A stretch of DNA of 55,996 nt, taken from contig JAEXCS010000029.1 of the NCBI GenBank assembly GCA_023402075.1, positions 1 to 55,996 of the forward strand, written 5' to 3'. The notes under the pieces are model-generated. The model searched no databases. It had not been told where the DNA came from and saw only the letters and a program-made list of their open reading frames with translations. This stretch comes from Bacillota bacterium. Lineage in GTDB: Bacteria; Bacillota; Clostridia; Oscillospirales; Oscillospiraceae. The position numbers were made by a program, and so were the translations under genes. Positions 24,358 to 32,372 of this stretch are shown in pieces (position 1 is the first letter of the stretch; each line of letters begins with the position of its first letter).

Positions 24358-25878
24358 TTATTCCTTCGTATCTCCCAGCCGCTCCTTCAGAGGGCTGTCC
24401 AGCGCGTTTTGAACGGCCGCGCCATCCTTATATTTCTGGACTGCGGCGGTGGTTTCCCGAACCGGGGCGATGGTGCCTGCGCCGGCCACGCAGCCGCCGG
24501 GACAGGCCATGCCCTCCAGCAGATAGCCGTCTCGTTTTCCGGCCTTTGCAAGGGTAAGCATTTTGCGGCACTCCCGCAGTCCGTCGCCGTAATCAATCAG
24601 CATTTCCCGCTCCGGGTCGATGCGTTTCACGGCCTCCACCACAGCGGCGGCCACGCCGCCGCCCACCGCAAAGCCCCGGCCTGCGCCGGTGGCCACAGTC
24701 AAATCGTCCGCCGGGTCTTCGGGAAGCTGTGAAAAATCAATTTCCTTGGCGTCAAACATGCCCTGAAGCTCCTCAAAGGTCAGCACATAGTCCACGTCGG
24801 ACCGGACGGATTTGCGGTTCGCCTCCAGTTTTTTTGCGGCGCAGGGGCCGATAAAGCAGATGCGCGCGCCGGGATGTTCTTTTTTCACCATCCGGGCGGT
24901 AATCACCATCGGCGTCAAGGCCATGGAAATATAATCCTTAAAATCGGGGAACAGCTTTTTTGCCATCATGCTCCACGCAGGACAGCAGGAGGTACCCATA
25001 AAGGGCTGCTCAGAGGGAACCTTTTCCAAAAAGTCCTCCGCTTCCTCGATGGTACACAAATCCGCACCCACAGCCACCTCCACCACGTCGGCAAAGCCGC
25101 AGCGGCGCATGGCGGCCTTCAGCTTCGCGGGAGAGGCGCCCTTGCCAAACTGATTGACAAAGGCGGGGGCCACGCAGGCAATCACTCCGTCGTGGCGCTT
25201 CATGGCATGAATAATCTGAAAAATCTGGCTCTTGTCCGCGATGGCGGCAAAGGGACAGTTTACAAGACACATGCCGCAGGACACGCACTTGTCATAGTTG
25301 ATTTTGGCCCGGCCCCGCTCATCGGATTCAATGGCGTCCATTCCGCAGGCAGCGGCACAGGGCCGCTCCAGATTGCTGATGGCATGGTAGGGGCACTGGT
25401 TGACGCAGCGGCCACACTTGATGCACTTGCTCTGGTCGATATGAGAGTGCTTCATCTCGTCAAAATAAATCGCGTCCCTGGGGCAAACCGCCTGACAGGG
25501 ATGGGACATGCAGCCCTGGCAGCTGTCCGTCACCCGGATTCGCTTGGTAGGGCACGCGTTGCAAGCAAATGATATCACATTTACCAGCGGCTCTTCAAAA
25601 AACTTATCGTCCGCCGCTGCGGCCTCCTCGATGCCCGCGCTGGCGGGAGCCCGCACATCCACAGGCTGAAGCGGCAGTCCGCAGGCCAACCGGACGCGTT
25701 CCTGCACAATGGCCCGGGCCAAAAAGACGTTGCTGCGATACTGAGAATCCTCTCCGGGGACAATCCTATAAGGAATCAGGTCAACGCGGGAATAGTCCCC
25801 GCCCTCATAGGCAATCTTTGCCACCTCGGTAAACACGTTCCGCCGGATATCATCCACGGCGCTGTGAATGCCACGCAC
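24358..25878 (-). CDS. [FeFe]-hydrogenase-like protein, monomeric (group B type)
   Basis: A 506-residue iron-only-hydrogenase-family protein. Ferredoxin-like cysteine motifs occupy about 106-210 (CNACP, CQGCMSHPCQAVCP, CIKCGRCVNQCP, CVSCGMCLVNCP). The H-cluster domain follows, with L1 TSCCPAW (Cys298/299), L2 IGPCAAKKLE (Cys346) and L3 MACPGGCVAGAG (Cys459/463), so all H-cluster cysteines are present. L2 has Gly where group A enzymes have Met (MPC). This architecture matches group B hydrogenases of Clostridia, whose physiological direction is not settled. The start is GTG with GGAGG at 9 nt. The gene stands alone with its own SigA-type promoter; no maturase (hydEFG) is in the window. It would exchange electrons with ferredoxin, the substrate of Rnf. 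Confidence 0.9.
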   Translation of the reverse strand: MRGIHSAVDDIRRNVFTEVAKIAYEGGDYSRVDLIPYRIVPGEDSQYRSNVFLARAIVQERVRLACGLPLQPVDVRAPASAGIEEAAAADDKFFEEPLVNVISFACNACPTKRIRVTDSCQGCMSHPCQAVCPRDAIYFDEMKHSHIDQSKCIKCGRCVNQCPYHAISNLERPCAAACGMDAIESDERGRAKINYDKCVSCGMCLVNCPFAAIADKSQIFQIIHAMKRHDGVIACVAPAFVNQFGKGASPAKLKAAMRRCGFADVVEVAVGADLCTIEEAEDFLEKVPSEQPFMGTSCCPAWSMMAKKLFPDFKDYISMALTPMVITARMVKKEHPGARICFIGPCAAKKLEANRKSVRSDVDYVLTFEELQGMFDAKEIDFSQLPEDPADDLTVATGAGRGFAVGGGVAAAVVEAVKRIDPEREMLIDYGDGLRECRKMLTLAKAGKRDGYLLEGMACPGGCVAGAGTIAPVRETTAAVQKYKDGAAVQNALDSPLKERLGDTKE

Positions 25879-25934
25879 TGTTCTTTTCCTCCAAATGTTC
25901 GTTGTTCGTTTCGATTTTTCCTCACGTGCCCTAG

Positions 25935-25963
25935 ATTATACAGGAGCACGCAAACAACTGCAA
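25935..25963 (-). promoter_or_regulatory. SigA-type promoter of the hydrogenase-like gene
   Basis: On the minus strand TTGCAG and TATAAT are separated by 17 bp, giving a leader of about 45 nt. Confidence 0.8.
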
Positions 25964-26170
25964 GTGAAAAGTCTGACAATGTGGCTTGATTTTTTTGAAA
26001 ATATGACGAAACTTGTGCAAATTTTGTCTCCATTTGACACTTTCTCCATTATTATTTTTCAGGGAGCGGGTAGCATCTTCCCACCATTCTCTTTTTAACC
26101 GAAAAATTCAGCTTCTCTTAAGAAATTTTTACTATTCTGTTTTGATAAAAAGGCATGTGTCCCAGACAGA

Positions 26171-26199
26171 TTGACCTGGCGGCCCCAAAGCTTTATAAT
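26171..26199 (+). promoter_or_regulatory. SigA-type promoter of the DUF4340 gene
   Basis: TTGACC and TATAAT are separated by 17 bp. A CCGCCGC/GCGGCGG hairpin lies in the short leader. Confidence 0.8.
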
Positions 26200-26264
26200 A
26201 GGTACATTTATATGCTTTGTCCGCCGCTTCGGCGGCGCAAGCTCCAAATAGAAAGGGGTTCCCC

Positions 26265-27302
26265 ATGAACAAACGACGCATACGGACGCTTCTGCTTTTG
26301 CTTCTTGCCGCGGCGGTGCTGGCAGCGGCGGTGCTGGCGGTGCGATCCGCGAAAAATCGCCGGAGTCAGGAAGGGGCGGGTTCTTCCGGCTCTTCTTCCG
26401 GCATAATAAGCGACGGCGCCGCCTATAAGGCAATTTCCTACCACAACGGCAGTGCCACGCTGTCCTTCGCCCTGAATAAAGAAGGGGAGTGGTATTGGAC
26501 CGACGACCCGGAGTTTCCGCTGAATCAGGACTATCTCATCCAAATGGTGAACACGCTCTCCACCCTGAAGCCCCAGCAGACCATCACCGACAAAGGCACT
26601 CCTGAAGATTATGGCCTTTCAGAGCCTGACCGGACGCTGAGCGCCACCGCGTCCAACGGGCAGCTTACCACGCTGGCCCTGGGCAACACCACCTCCGACG
26701 GAAACAGCTATTATATGCTGATGAACGATTCGGACACGCCCATTTTTATTGTCTCGGACGAGTTGGTAAAAGAGATGTCCGTGGGGATTTACGACATGCT
26801 CCTTCTCCCTGCGCTTCCGGCCCTTACGGAGGACCGGCTGGGAACCGTCACCCTGACAGGAAGCGTAACGACCGAGCTTTCCGCCTTCCAGCCGCAGAGC
26901 CAGCCGGACGAGGGCGGAGACGGGACTTCCCCCGCAAGTGGGGGCAGCGTCACATGGCTGTGCGACGGAGCGGACGTAACTGCCAACGAGCAGGTGCAGC
27001 GCCTGCTGGGACAGCTTTCGAATTTGCAACTGGATGCCTGCGTGGACTACCGCCCTTCTGGCGGAGCGGCGGCCCTGTGCGGGTTTGACGAACCCACCGC
27101 CACTGTCACCGTGAATTATACCGGCGACGGCAACACCGAAAAGACACTTACGCTGACCGTGGGCAATGCGGTGCTGGACGGAGACGGGCGATACGTCCGG
27201 GTGGATGACGACTCCACGATTTACCGCATGGCGGCGGACAAGCTGGACGCGCTGGTGGCGGTGGCTGGACGCGGACTGGACACAGTCTCCTCCGGAACCT
27301 GA
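26265..27302 (+). CDS. DUF4340 domain protein, membrane-anchored
   Basis: A 345-residue protein with a basic head, one membrane helix (residues 7-28, LLLLLLAAAVLAAAVLAV) and a large extracellular part. The Ser-rich linker leads into a DUF4340 domain (beta-rich, with LNQDYLIQMVNTLSTL and YGLSEPDRTLS). Function is unknown; in other bacteria DUF4340 proteins accompany the Gld-like ABC exporters, which are absent here. AAAGGGG precedes the chosen ATG; an in-frame start 16 codons earlier lacks a site. It lies 81 nt upstream of a two-component system and may share its transcript. Confidence 0.8.
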   Translation: MNKRRIRTLLLLLLAAAVLAAAVLAVRSAKNRRSQEGAGSSGSSSGIISDGAAYKAISYHNGSATLSFALNKEGEWYWTDDPEFPLNQDYLIQMVNTLSTLKPQQTITDKGTPEDYGLSEPDRTLSATASNGQLTTLALGNTTSDGNSYYMLMNDSDTPIFIVSDELVKEMSVGIYDMLLLPALPALTEDRLGTVTLTGSVTTELSAFQPQSQPDEGGDGTSPASGGSVTWLCDGADVTANEQVQRLLGQLSNLQLDACVDYRPSGGAAALCGFDEPTATVTVNYTGDGNTEKTLTLTVGNAVLDGDGRYVRVDDDSTIYRMAADKLDALVAVAGRGLDTVSSGT

Positions 27303-27383
27303 TAACCGCCCTTGTGAATCGGCCCGCTGGGCTTGGGGCTGTTTTTCCGTCCGTCTTTTGAATTCTTTTAAGGGGGATTTTCC

Positions 27384-28070
27384 ATGCGCGTTCTGATTGT
27401 AGAGGATGAGGTGCGCCTTGCCGCAACGCTGCGGGACCTGCTGGAGATGAACGGCTACACCGCCGACGTGAGCCACGATGGGGAAAGCGGCCTTGACAAC
27501 GCGCTCACCTCTATTTACGACGTAATTTTGCTGGATGTGATGCTGCCAAAGCTTAACGGGTTTGAGGTGCTCCGCCGCCTGCGGGCGGAGGGAAGCGCCA
27601 CCCCCGTGCTGATGCTCACCGCCCGCTCGGAGCTGGACGACCGGGTGCGGGGACTGGACAGCGGCGCGGACTATTACCTTACAAAGCCCTTTGAGCCAAA
27701 AGAGCTGTTGGCAGCCATCCGTGCGCTGACCCGCCGCACCCCCGAGCTGCGGGACACCGCCACCCTGACCTGCGGTGATTTGAAGCTGGAACAGTCCACT
27801 TTCACCCTCTCCTGCGCGGAACGCTCCGTACGGCTGAGCCGGAAGGAGTTTGACATGCTGGAAATGCTGATGCTGAATCAGGGGCTGGTGCTGACCAAGG
27901 AAAAGCTGCTGTTGAAGGTCTGGGGCTACGAGTCCGACGCGGAGGACAACAATGTGGAGGTCTATATCTCCTTCCTCCGCCGAAAGCTTCAGCACCTGCG
28001 CTCCACTGCAAAAATTATTACCCTGCGCATGGCGGGATACAGTCTGGTTCCAGAGGAGGAAACGCCATGA
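27384..28070 (+). CDS. OmpR/PhoB-family response regulator
   Basis: A 228-residue response regulator. The receiver domain (1-120) has the acidic pair in VEDE, phospho-acceptor Asp51 (LLDVMLP), Thr79 and Lys101 (LTKPFEP). The C-terminal winged helix covers about 128-225 (FTLSCAERSVRLSRKEFDML, then GYESDAEDNNVEVYISFLRR). The stop overlaps the kinase start (ATGA), so the pair is translationally coupled. Target genes are unknown; the upstream DUF4340 gene is a candidate. Confidence 0.95.
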   Translation: MRVLIVEDEVRLAATLRDLLEMNGYTADVSHDGESGLDNALTSIYDVILLDVMLPKLNGFEVLRRLRAEGSATPVLMLTARSELDDRVRGLDSGADYYLTKPFEPKELLAAIRALTRRTPELRDTATLTCGDLKLEQSTFTLSCAERSVRLSRKEFDMLEMLMLNQGLVLTKEKLLLKVWGYESDAEDNNVEVYISFLRRKLQHLRSTAKIITLRMAGYSLVPEEETP

Positions 28071-29287
28071 TCCGAAGGCTCAGGCTTCAGGTGGTGGCGG
28101 TTTGTATGCTGCTGGTGACGGCGGTTTTGGGCGGCGCATTCTTTTTTATGTACACCTCCGCAAGAGACAATATCCGCGACAGCACGCAGGAGCTTTTACG
28201 CCGGGTTGTCATCCGCGATCCCCGGGTAGACCGGGGGCAAACAGGCGTCATCATCGGCGGAGATCAGGTGCAGCTCCCCTATTTTACCGTGGAGGTCTGG
28301 GGAAACACCGTCTACGTCACCGGCGGGACCTATTCCGACCTTGAAAACACCGACACTTTGCGTGACATTCTGCAAAGCTGCATGGAGCAGGAGCGGGAAA
28401 CGGGGAATATTCCGGCTTACAACCTCCGCTATCTGCGGGTGAACAGCAGTTTTTTCCAGCGGATTGCCTTTGTGGATGTTTCCATGGAAACCGCGTCGCT
28501 GCGCTCCATGGTCCAGTCCACGCTGCAAATTGGGGCAGCGGCCCTGCTGGTGCTGCTGGGGATTTCCGTACTGCTGGCCCGGCTGGTCACCCGCCCGGTA
28601 GGGCGGGCATGGGATCAGCAGCGTCAGTTTTTGTCTGACGCATCCCACGAGCTGAAAACGCCCCTGACGGTGATTCTCTCCAACGCGGAGCTGCTGGACG
28701 GCGTTTCTCTGGAAGAGCGCCCCGCCCGCTGGGCGGACAACATTCTTTCCGAGGCGCGGCAGATGCGCTCCCTTGTGGAGGAGATGCTGACGCTGGCCCG
28801 GGCCGACAGTCTGGTTCGCTCCGGTGTATTTTCTGAGGTTTCCCTCTCCGACGCGGCCACGGACTGCGCCCTTCTTTTCGAGCCGGTGGCCTTTGACGCG
28901 GGAAAATCGCTGGACTGCGAGGGGATTGGCCCTGATGTGTTGGTCACCGGCGACGCCGACCGGCTGAAGCAGGCGATTTCCGTCCTGCTGGACAACGCCA
29001 TCAAATATGGCGCGGAAGGCAAAAGCATTGCCCTTGACCTCCGGAAAACAGAGCGGCAGGCGCGGCTTCAGGTGGCAAATCAAGGCCCCCCCATTCCGCC
29101 AGAACAGCTTCGCCGCCTGTTTGAACGGTTTTACCGGGCGGACGACTCCCGCGGGGAAAAGACTGGCTTTGGCCTTGGGCTTTCCATCGCCCAAAGCATC
29201 GCCGAAGAGCACAAAGGAACGCTGCGGGCCGAGTCGGACGAAATCTCCACCCGCTTTATTCTCACGCTGCCCCTGCTGCGGAAATAA
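28067..29287 (+). CDS. Sensor histidine kinase
   Basis: A 406-residue membrane kinase. Two membrane helices (about 8-29 and 155-172) enclose an extracytoplasmic sensor of about 125 residues without a domain I recognise. The H-box DASHELKTPLTVI carries His194. The N-box LLDNAIKYG and the glycine boxes TGFGLGLSIAQSIAEEH complete the ATPase domain. A clear HAMP is not visible; the linker is short (ARLVTRPVGRAWDQQRQ). It pairs with the upstream regulator. Confidence 0.94.
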   Translation: MIRRLRLQVVAVCMLLVTAVLGGAFFFMYTSARDNIRDSTQELLRRVVIRDPRVDRGQTGVIIGGDQVQLPYFTVEVWGNTVYVTGGTYSDLENTDTLRDILQSCMEQERETGNIPAYNLRYLRVNSSFFQRIAFVDVSMETASLRSMVQSTLQIGAAALLVLLGISVLLARLVTRPVGRAWDQQRQFLSDASHELKTPLTVILSNAELLDGVSLEERPARWADNILSEARQMRSLVEEMLTLARADSLVRSGVFSEVSLSDAATDCALLFEPVAFDAGKSLDCEGIGPDVLVTGDADRLKQAISVLLDNAIKYGAEGKSIALDLRKTERQARLQVANQGPPIPPEQLRRLFERFYRADDSRGEKTGFGLGLSIAQSIAEEHKGTLRAESDEISTRFILTLPLLRK

Positions 29288-29302
29288 CGGCTTGTTTTGC
29301 GT

Positions 29303-29333
29303 GTCTGCGCGCCCAGATTCGGGGCGCGCAGAC
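29303..29333 (+). terminator. Terminator of the two-component operon
   Basis: GTCTGCGCGCCC pairs with GGGGCGCGCAGAC across AGATTC; a run of seven T follows. Confidence 0.9.
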
Positions 29334-29351
29334 GCTTTTTTTATTCAGGTT

Positions 29352-29380
29352 TTATACTGCTTAAAAAAGTGCGCATAATT
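29352..29380 (+). promoter_or_regulatory. SigG-like promoter of spoVAC
   Basis: TTATA and CATAATT are separated by 17 bp and fit the forespore SigG consensus (GHATR and CATNHTA) except for the first base of the -35 and the last base of the -10. It lies about 45 nt upstream of the start. Confidence 0.45.
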
Positions 29381-29426
29381 TTTCCTTTTGGAGAAATCCT
29401 ACCGAAAACAACATCGGAGGCGGATT

Positions 29427-29864
29427 ATGGACATCACTCCCAAGGAATACGCACAGCTCGTCAAGCAGGAATCGAAAAAATCTCCCATTGGGAAAAACAC
29501 TGTGCTTGCCTTTATCATCGGCGGATTGATCTGCGTGGTAGGTCAGCTTATTTTAAACGGCTGGTCCGCCGCCGGCTTGGATAAGGAGGACGCAGGCACC
29601 GCCGCATCCTGCACGCTGGTATTTCTCTCCGCCCTGTTTACGGGGCTGAACCTTTATAACAAGCTCGCGAAATACGCCGGAGCGGGCACGCTGGTTCCCA
29701 TCACCGGCTTTGCCAACGCCGTGGTTTCCCCCGCAATCGACTTTCGCAGTGAGGGCTTTGTCACCGGAATGGCGGCAAAAATGTTTTTGGTGGCGGGTCC
29801 GGTGATTGTGTTCGGCACGCTGGCTTCCGCCGTTTACGGCGTGGTGCTGATGCTTTTGAAGTAA
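29427..29864 (+). CDS. spoVAC: Stage V sporulation protein AC
   Basis: A 145-residue SpoVAC, a polytopic inner-membrane protein of the spore that moves Ca-dipicolinic acid and acts as a mechanosensitive channel in Bacillus. Four or five helices are visible, with conserved blocks FIIGGLICVVGQLI, GTLVPITGFANAVVSPAIDF and EGFVTGMAAKMF. The start has GGAGG at 6-7 nt; a frame extension of 13 codons upstream lacks a site. Clostridia normally carry spoVAC-spoVAD-spoVAE together, but here no spoVAD or spoVAE follows, so this is a solitary copy with its own terminator. Confidence 0.93.
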   Translation: MDITPKEYAQLVKQESKKSPIGKNTVLAFIIGGLICVVGQLILNGWSAAGLDKEDAGTAASCTLVFLSALFTGLNLYNKLAKYAGAGTLVPITGFANAVVSPAIDFRSEGFVTGMAAKMFLVAGPVIVFGTLASAVYGVVLMLLK

Positions 29865-29904
29865 GCCGCAAAACGCCTGCATCCCAATAAATACAGAAAG
29901 AACC

Positions 29905-29938
29905 AAGGAGCCGCCGCATCAAAGTGCGGCAGCTCCTT
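29905..29938 (+). terminator. Terminator of spoVAC
   Basis: AAGGAGC-CGCCGCA pairs with TGCGGC-AGCTCCTT, followed by TT. Confidence 0.75.
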
Positions 29939-30149
29939 TTCCCTGTCTTCCCGGTGGGAATTTGACGGGTATTTTCCGGCGTCTTTTGACGTTTACATAA
30001 CAGTGTGGAAAACCCGGTGGAAAATGTGCAAAACACAGAAACGCAGGTCAATTCCCGGGGTGACAAACAAATTATGGAAAAGTTGGCTCCGAAACATTTC
30101 CGCCAAAATGCGCAATTTAGAGCGGACTTTTTCCGCATTTACCCCAGTC

Positions 30150-30178
30150 TTGAATTTTTTAACAGCGTATGGTACGAT
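30150..30178 (+). promoter_or_regulatory. SigA-type promoter of the topoisomerase operon
   Basis: TTGAAT and TACGAT are separated by 17 bp, 40 nt upstream of the start. The sequence from 29939 to here holds no gene; an open frame from 30005 is only an upstream extension of the topoisomerase frame. Confidence 0.6.
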
Positions 30179-30217
30179 AATTCCGAATCAGAGGACAAAA
30201 CGGAAAGGAAACAGGCA

Positions 30218-32203
30218 ATGGCGTCAAAAAAGGACTATGGCAATGAGAGCATCTCCTCTTTGAAGGGCGCAGACCGGGTGCGCAAGCGCCCCGGTGTGAT
30301 TTTCGGCTCCGACGGGCTGGAGGGCTGCGAGCACGCGGTATTTGAGATTTTATCCAACGCCATCGACGAGGCCCGGGAGGGTCACGGCAGTCTCATCACC
30401 GTCACGTCGTACAAAGACGGCTCCATTGAGGTGGAAGATCAGGGCCGGGGCTGCCCGGTGGACTGGAACGAGAAGGAAAGCCGCTGGAACTGGGAGCTGG
30501 TATTCTGCGAGCTGTACGCCGGCGGAAAATACGACAACAACACCGGCGACAACTATGAATACTCCCTGGGCCTGAACGGCCTTGGTTCCTGCGCCACGCA
30601 ATACGCCTCCAAATATATGGATGTGACCGTCCGGCGGGACGGAAAGAAATACACCCTGCACTTTGAGCAGGGCGAGAATGTGGACGGTCTGCACGAAGAG
30701 CCTACAGACCGGGGCAAGAAAGCCGGCACCACCATTCGGTGGCTGCCGGATTTGGACGTGTTTACCGACACCGCCATTCCTGCGGATTACTTCACCGACG
30801 TGATGAAGCGTCAGGCCGTGGTAAACGCAGGGGTATCCTTCCGCTTCCGCCACGAAACGGAGACGGGAAAGTTTGAAACGGAAGACTTTGTCTATCAAAA
30901 CGGCATTGTGGACTATGTGACGGAGCTGGCAGGGGAGGGGAGCCTGACCGCCCCCATGTTCTGGGAGACAGAGCGCCGGGGCCGCGACCGGGCGGACAAG
31001 CCTGAATACAAGGTAAAGCTCAGCGCCGCCTGCTGCTTTTCAAACCGGGTGAACGTCACCGAGCACTATCACAACTCCAGCTGGCTGGAGCATGGCGGCA
31101 GCCCGGAAAAGGCGGCCAAGTCCGCCTTTGTCTCCGCGCTGGACCAATATTTGAAGCAAAACAGCAAGTACCAGAAAAACGAGAGCAAAATTACCTGGGC
31201 AGACATTGAAGACTGTCTGGTGCTGGTGTCCAACAACTTTTCCACCGCCACCAGCTATGAAAACCAAACGAAAAAGGCCATTACCAATAAATTTGTGCAG
31301 GAGGCCATGACGGAGTTTCTGCGCAGCAATCTGGAGATTTACTTCATCGAAAACCCCTTTGACGCGGAGAAAATCGCCGAGCAGGTGCTTATCAACAAGC
31401 GCAGCCGGGAGAGCGCGGAAAAGGCCCGGCTGAACATTAAAAAGAAGCTCTCCGGCAGCATTGACATTGCCAACCGGGTGGAAAAATTTGTGGACTGCCG
31501 CTCAAGAGACGTGGCCCGCCGTGAAATTTACATCGTGGAGGGCGACTCCGCTCTGGGCAGCGTAAAAATGGGCCGGGACGCGGAGTATCAGGGCATCATG
31601 CCCGTCCGGGGCAAAATTTTAAACTGTCTGAAGGCAGACTACGCCCGGATATTCAAGAGTGAAATTATTACCGACCTGATGAAGGTGCTGGGCTGCGGCA
31701 TTGAGGTCAAGGACAAGCACGTGAAGGATTTGGCGGAATTTGACCTTGGAAACCTCCGGTGGAACAAGGTGGTCATCTGCACCGATGGCGACGTGGACGG
31801 CTTTCAGATCCGCACGTTGATTCTCACCATGCTCTACCGCCTTACTCCCACCCTGATTCGCAAGGGGTACGTCTATATCGCGGAAACGCCCCTGTTTGAA
31901 ATCCACAGCGGGGAAAAGACCTGGTTTGCCTACTCCGACAGGGAGAAAAACGACATTGTCCGGGATTTGGCAGGGAAGAAAATGAAGGTAGACCGGTCCA
32001 AGGGCCTTGGCGAGAACGACCCGGAGATGATGTGGCTTACCACCATGAACCCGGAAACCCGGCGACTGATCCGGGTGCAGCCCTCCGACCTTGACGAGAC
32101 GGCCCGGGTGTTTGACCTGCTGCTGGGGGACAACCTTCAGGGCCGGAAAGAGCACATTGCGGAAAACGGCTTTAAATATCTGGAAGTGGCGGACATTTCC
32201 TGA
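30218..32203 (+). CDS. Type IIA DNA topoisomerase, ATPase/TOPRIM subunit (divergent GyrB/ParE)
   Basis: A 661-residue GyrB/ParE homologue. The GHKL ATPase has ExxxNxxDEA at Glu43, Asn47 and Asp50, and DQGRGCP near 75. The next motif reads GLNGLGSCATQYAS where gyrase has GLHGVGxSVVNALS. The transducer follows, then TOPRIM with EGDSALGSVKMGRD and TDGDVDGFQIRTL, keeping the metal-binding Glu and Asp residues. The usual gyrase EGDSAGGSAKQGRDR is altered. The ATG has AAAGGA at 9-10 nt. The frame is open for 71 codons upstream without a ribosome site. It pairs with the next gene; which topological reaction it performs (decatenation or supercoiling) cannot be decided here. Confidence 0.9.
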   Translation: MASKKDYGNESISSLKGADRVRKRPGVIFGSDGLEGCEHAVFEILSNAIDEAREGHGSLITVTSYKDGSIEVEDQGRGCPVDWNEKESRWNWELVFCELYAGGKYDNNTGDNYEYSLGLNGLGSCATQYASKYMDVTVRRDGKKYTLHFEQGENVDGLHEEPTDRGKKAGTTIRWLPDLDVFTDTAIPADYFTDVMKRQAVVNAGVSFRFRHETETGKFETEDFVYQNGIVDYVTELAGEGSLTAPMFWETERRGRDRADKPEYKVKLSAACCFSNRVNVTEHYHNSSWLEHGGSPEKAAKSAFVSALDQYLKQNSKYQKNESKITWADIEDCLVLVSNNFSTATSYENQTKKAITNKFVQEAMTEFLRSNLEIYFIENPFDAEKIAEQVLINKRSRESAEKARLNIKKKLSGSIDIANRVEKFVDCRSRDVARREIYIVEGDSALGSVKMGRDAEYQGIMPVRGKILNCLKADYARIFKSEIITDLMKVLGCGIEVKDKHVKDLAEFDLGNLRWNKVVICTDGDVDGFQIRTLILTMLYRLTPTLIRKGYVYIAETPLFEIHSGEKTWFAYSDREKNDIVRDLAGKKMKVDRSKGLGENDPEMMWLTTMNPETRRLIRVQPSDLDETARVFDLLLGDNLQGRKEHIAENGFKYLEVADIS

Positions 32204-32372
32204 CGGACTTCCCGGGCGCGAACCGCGCAAAGGCGCGTTCTGTGAAAGAGCGCTTCCTTGCGCGGGCAAAGTCCCTTTCCGAAAGCCGCTTTGCCGCCGA
32301 TTTCGGCGCAGGCGCCCCGGATGAAACCACAAGAAAGCAGGCGGCGGCCGCCGCAAATGAGGATTGATACAA

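Larger units (their letters stand above)
25879..26264. other. Divergent promoter region
   Basis: This AT-rich gap holds two well-formed divergent SigA-type promoters listed separately. Between them (about 25970-26165) I see no gene and no structured RNA that I recognise. Confidence 0.6.
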
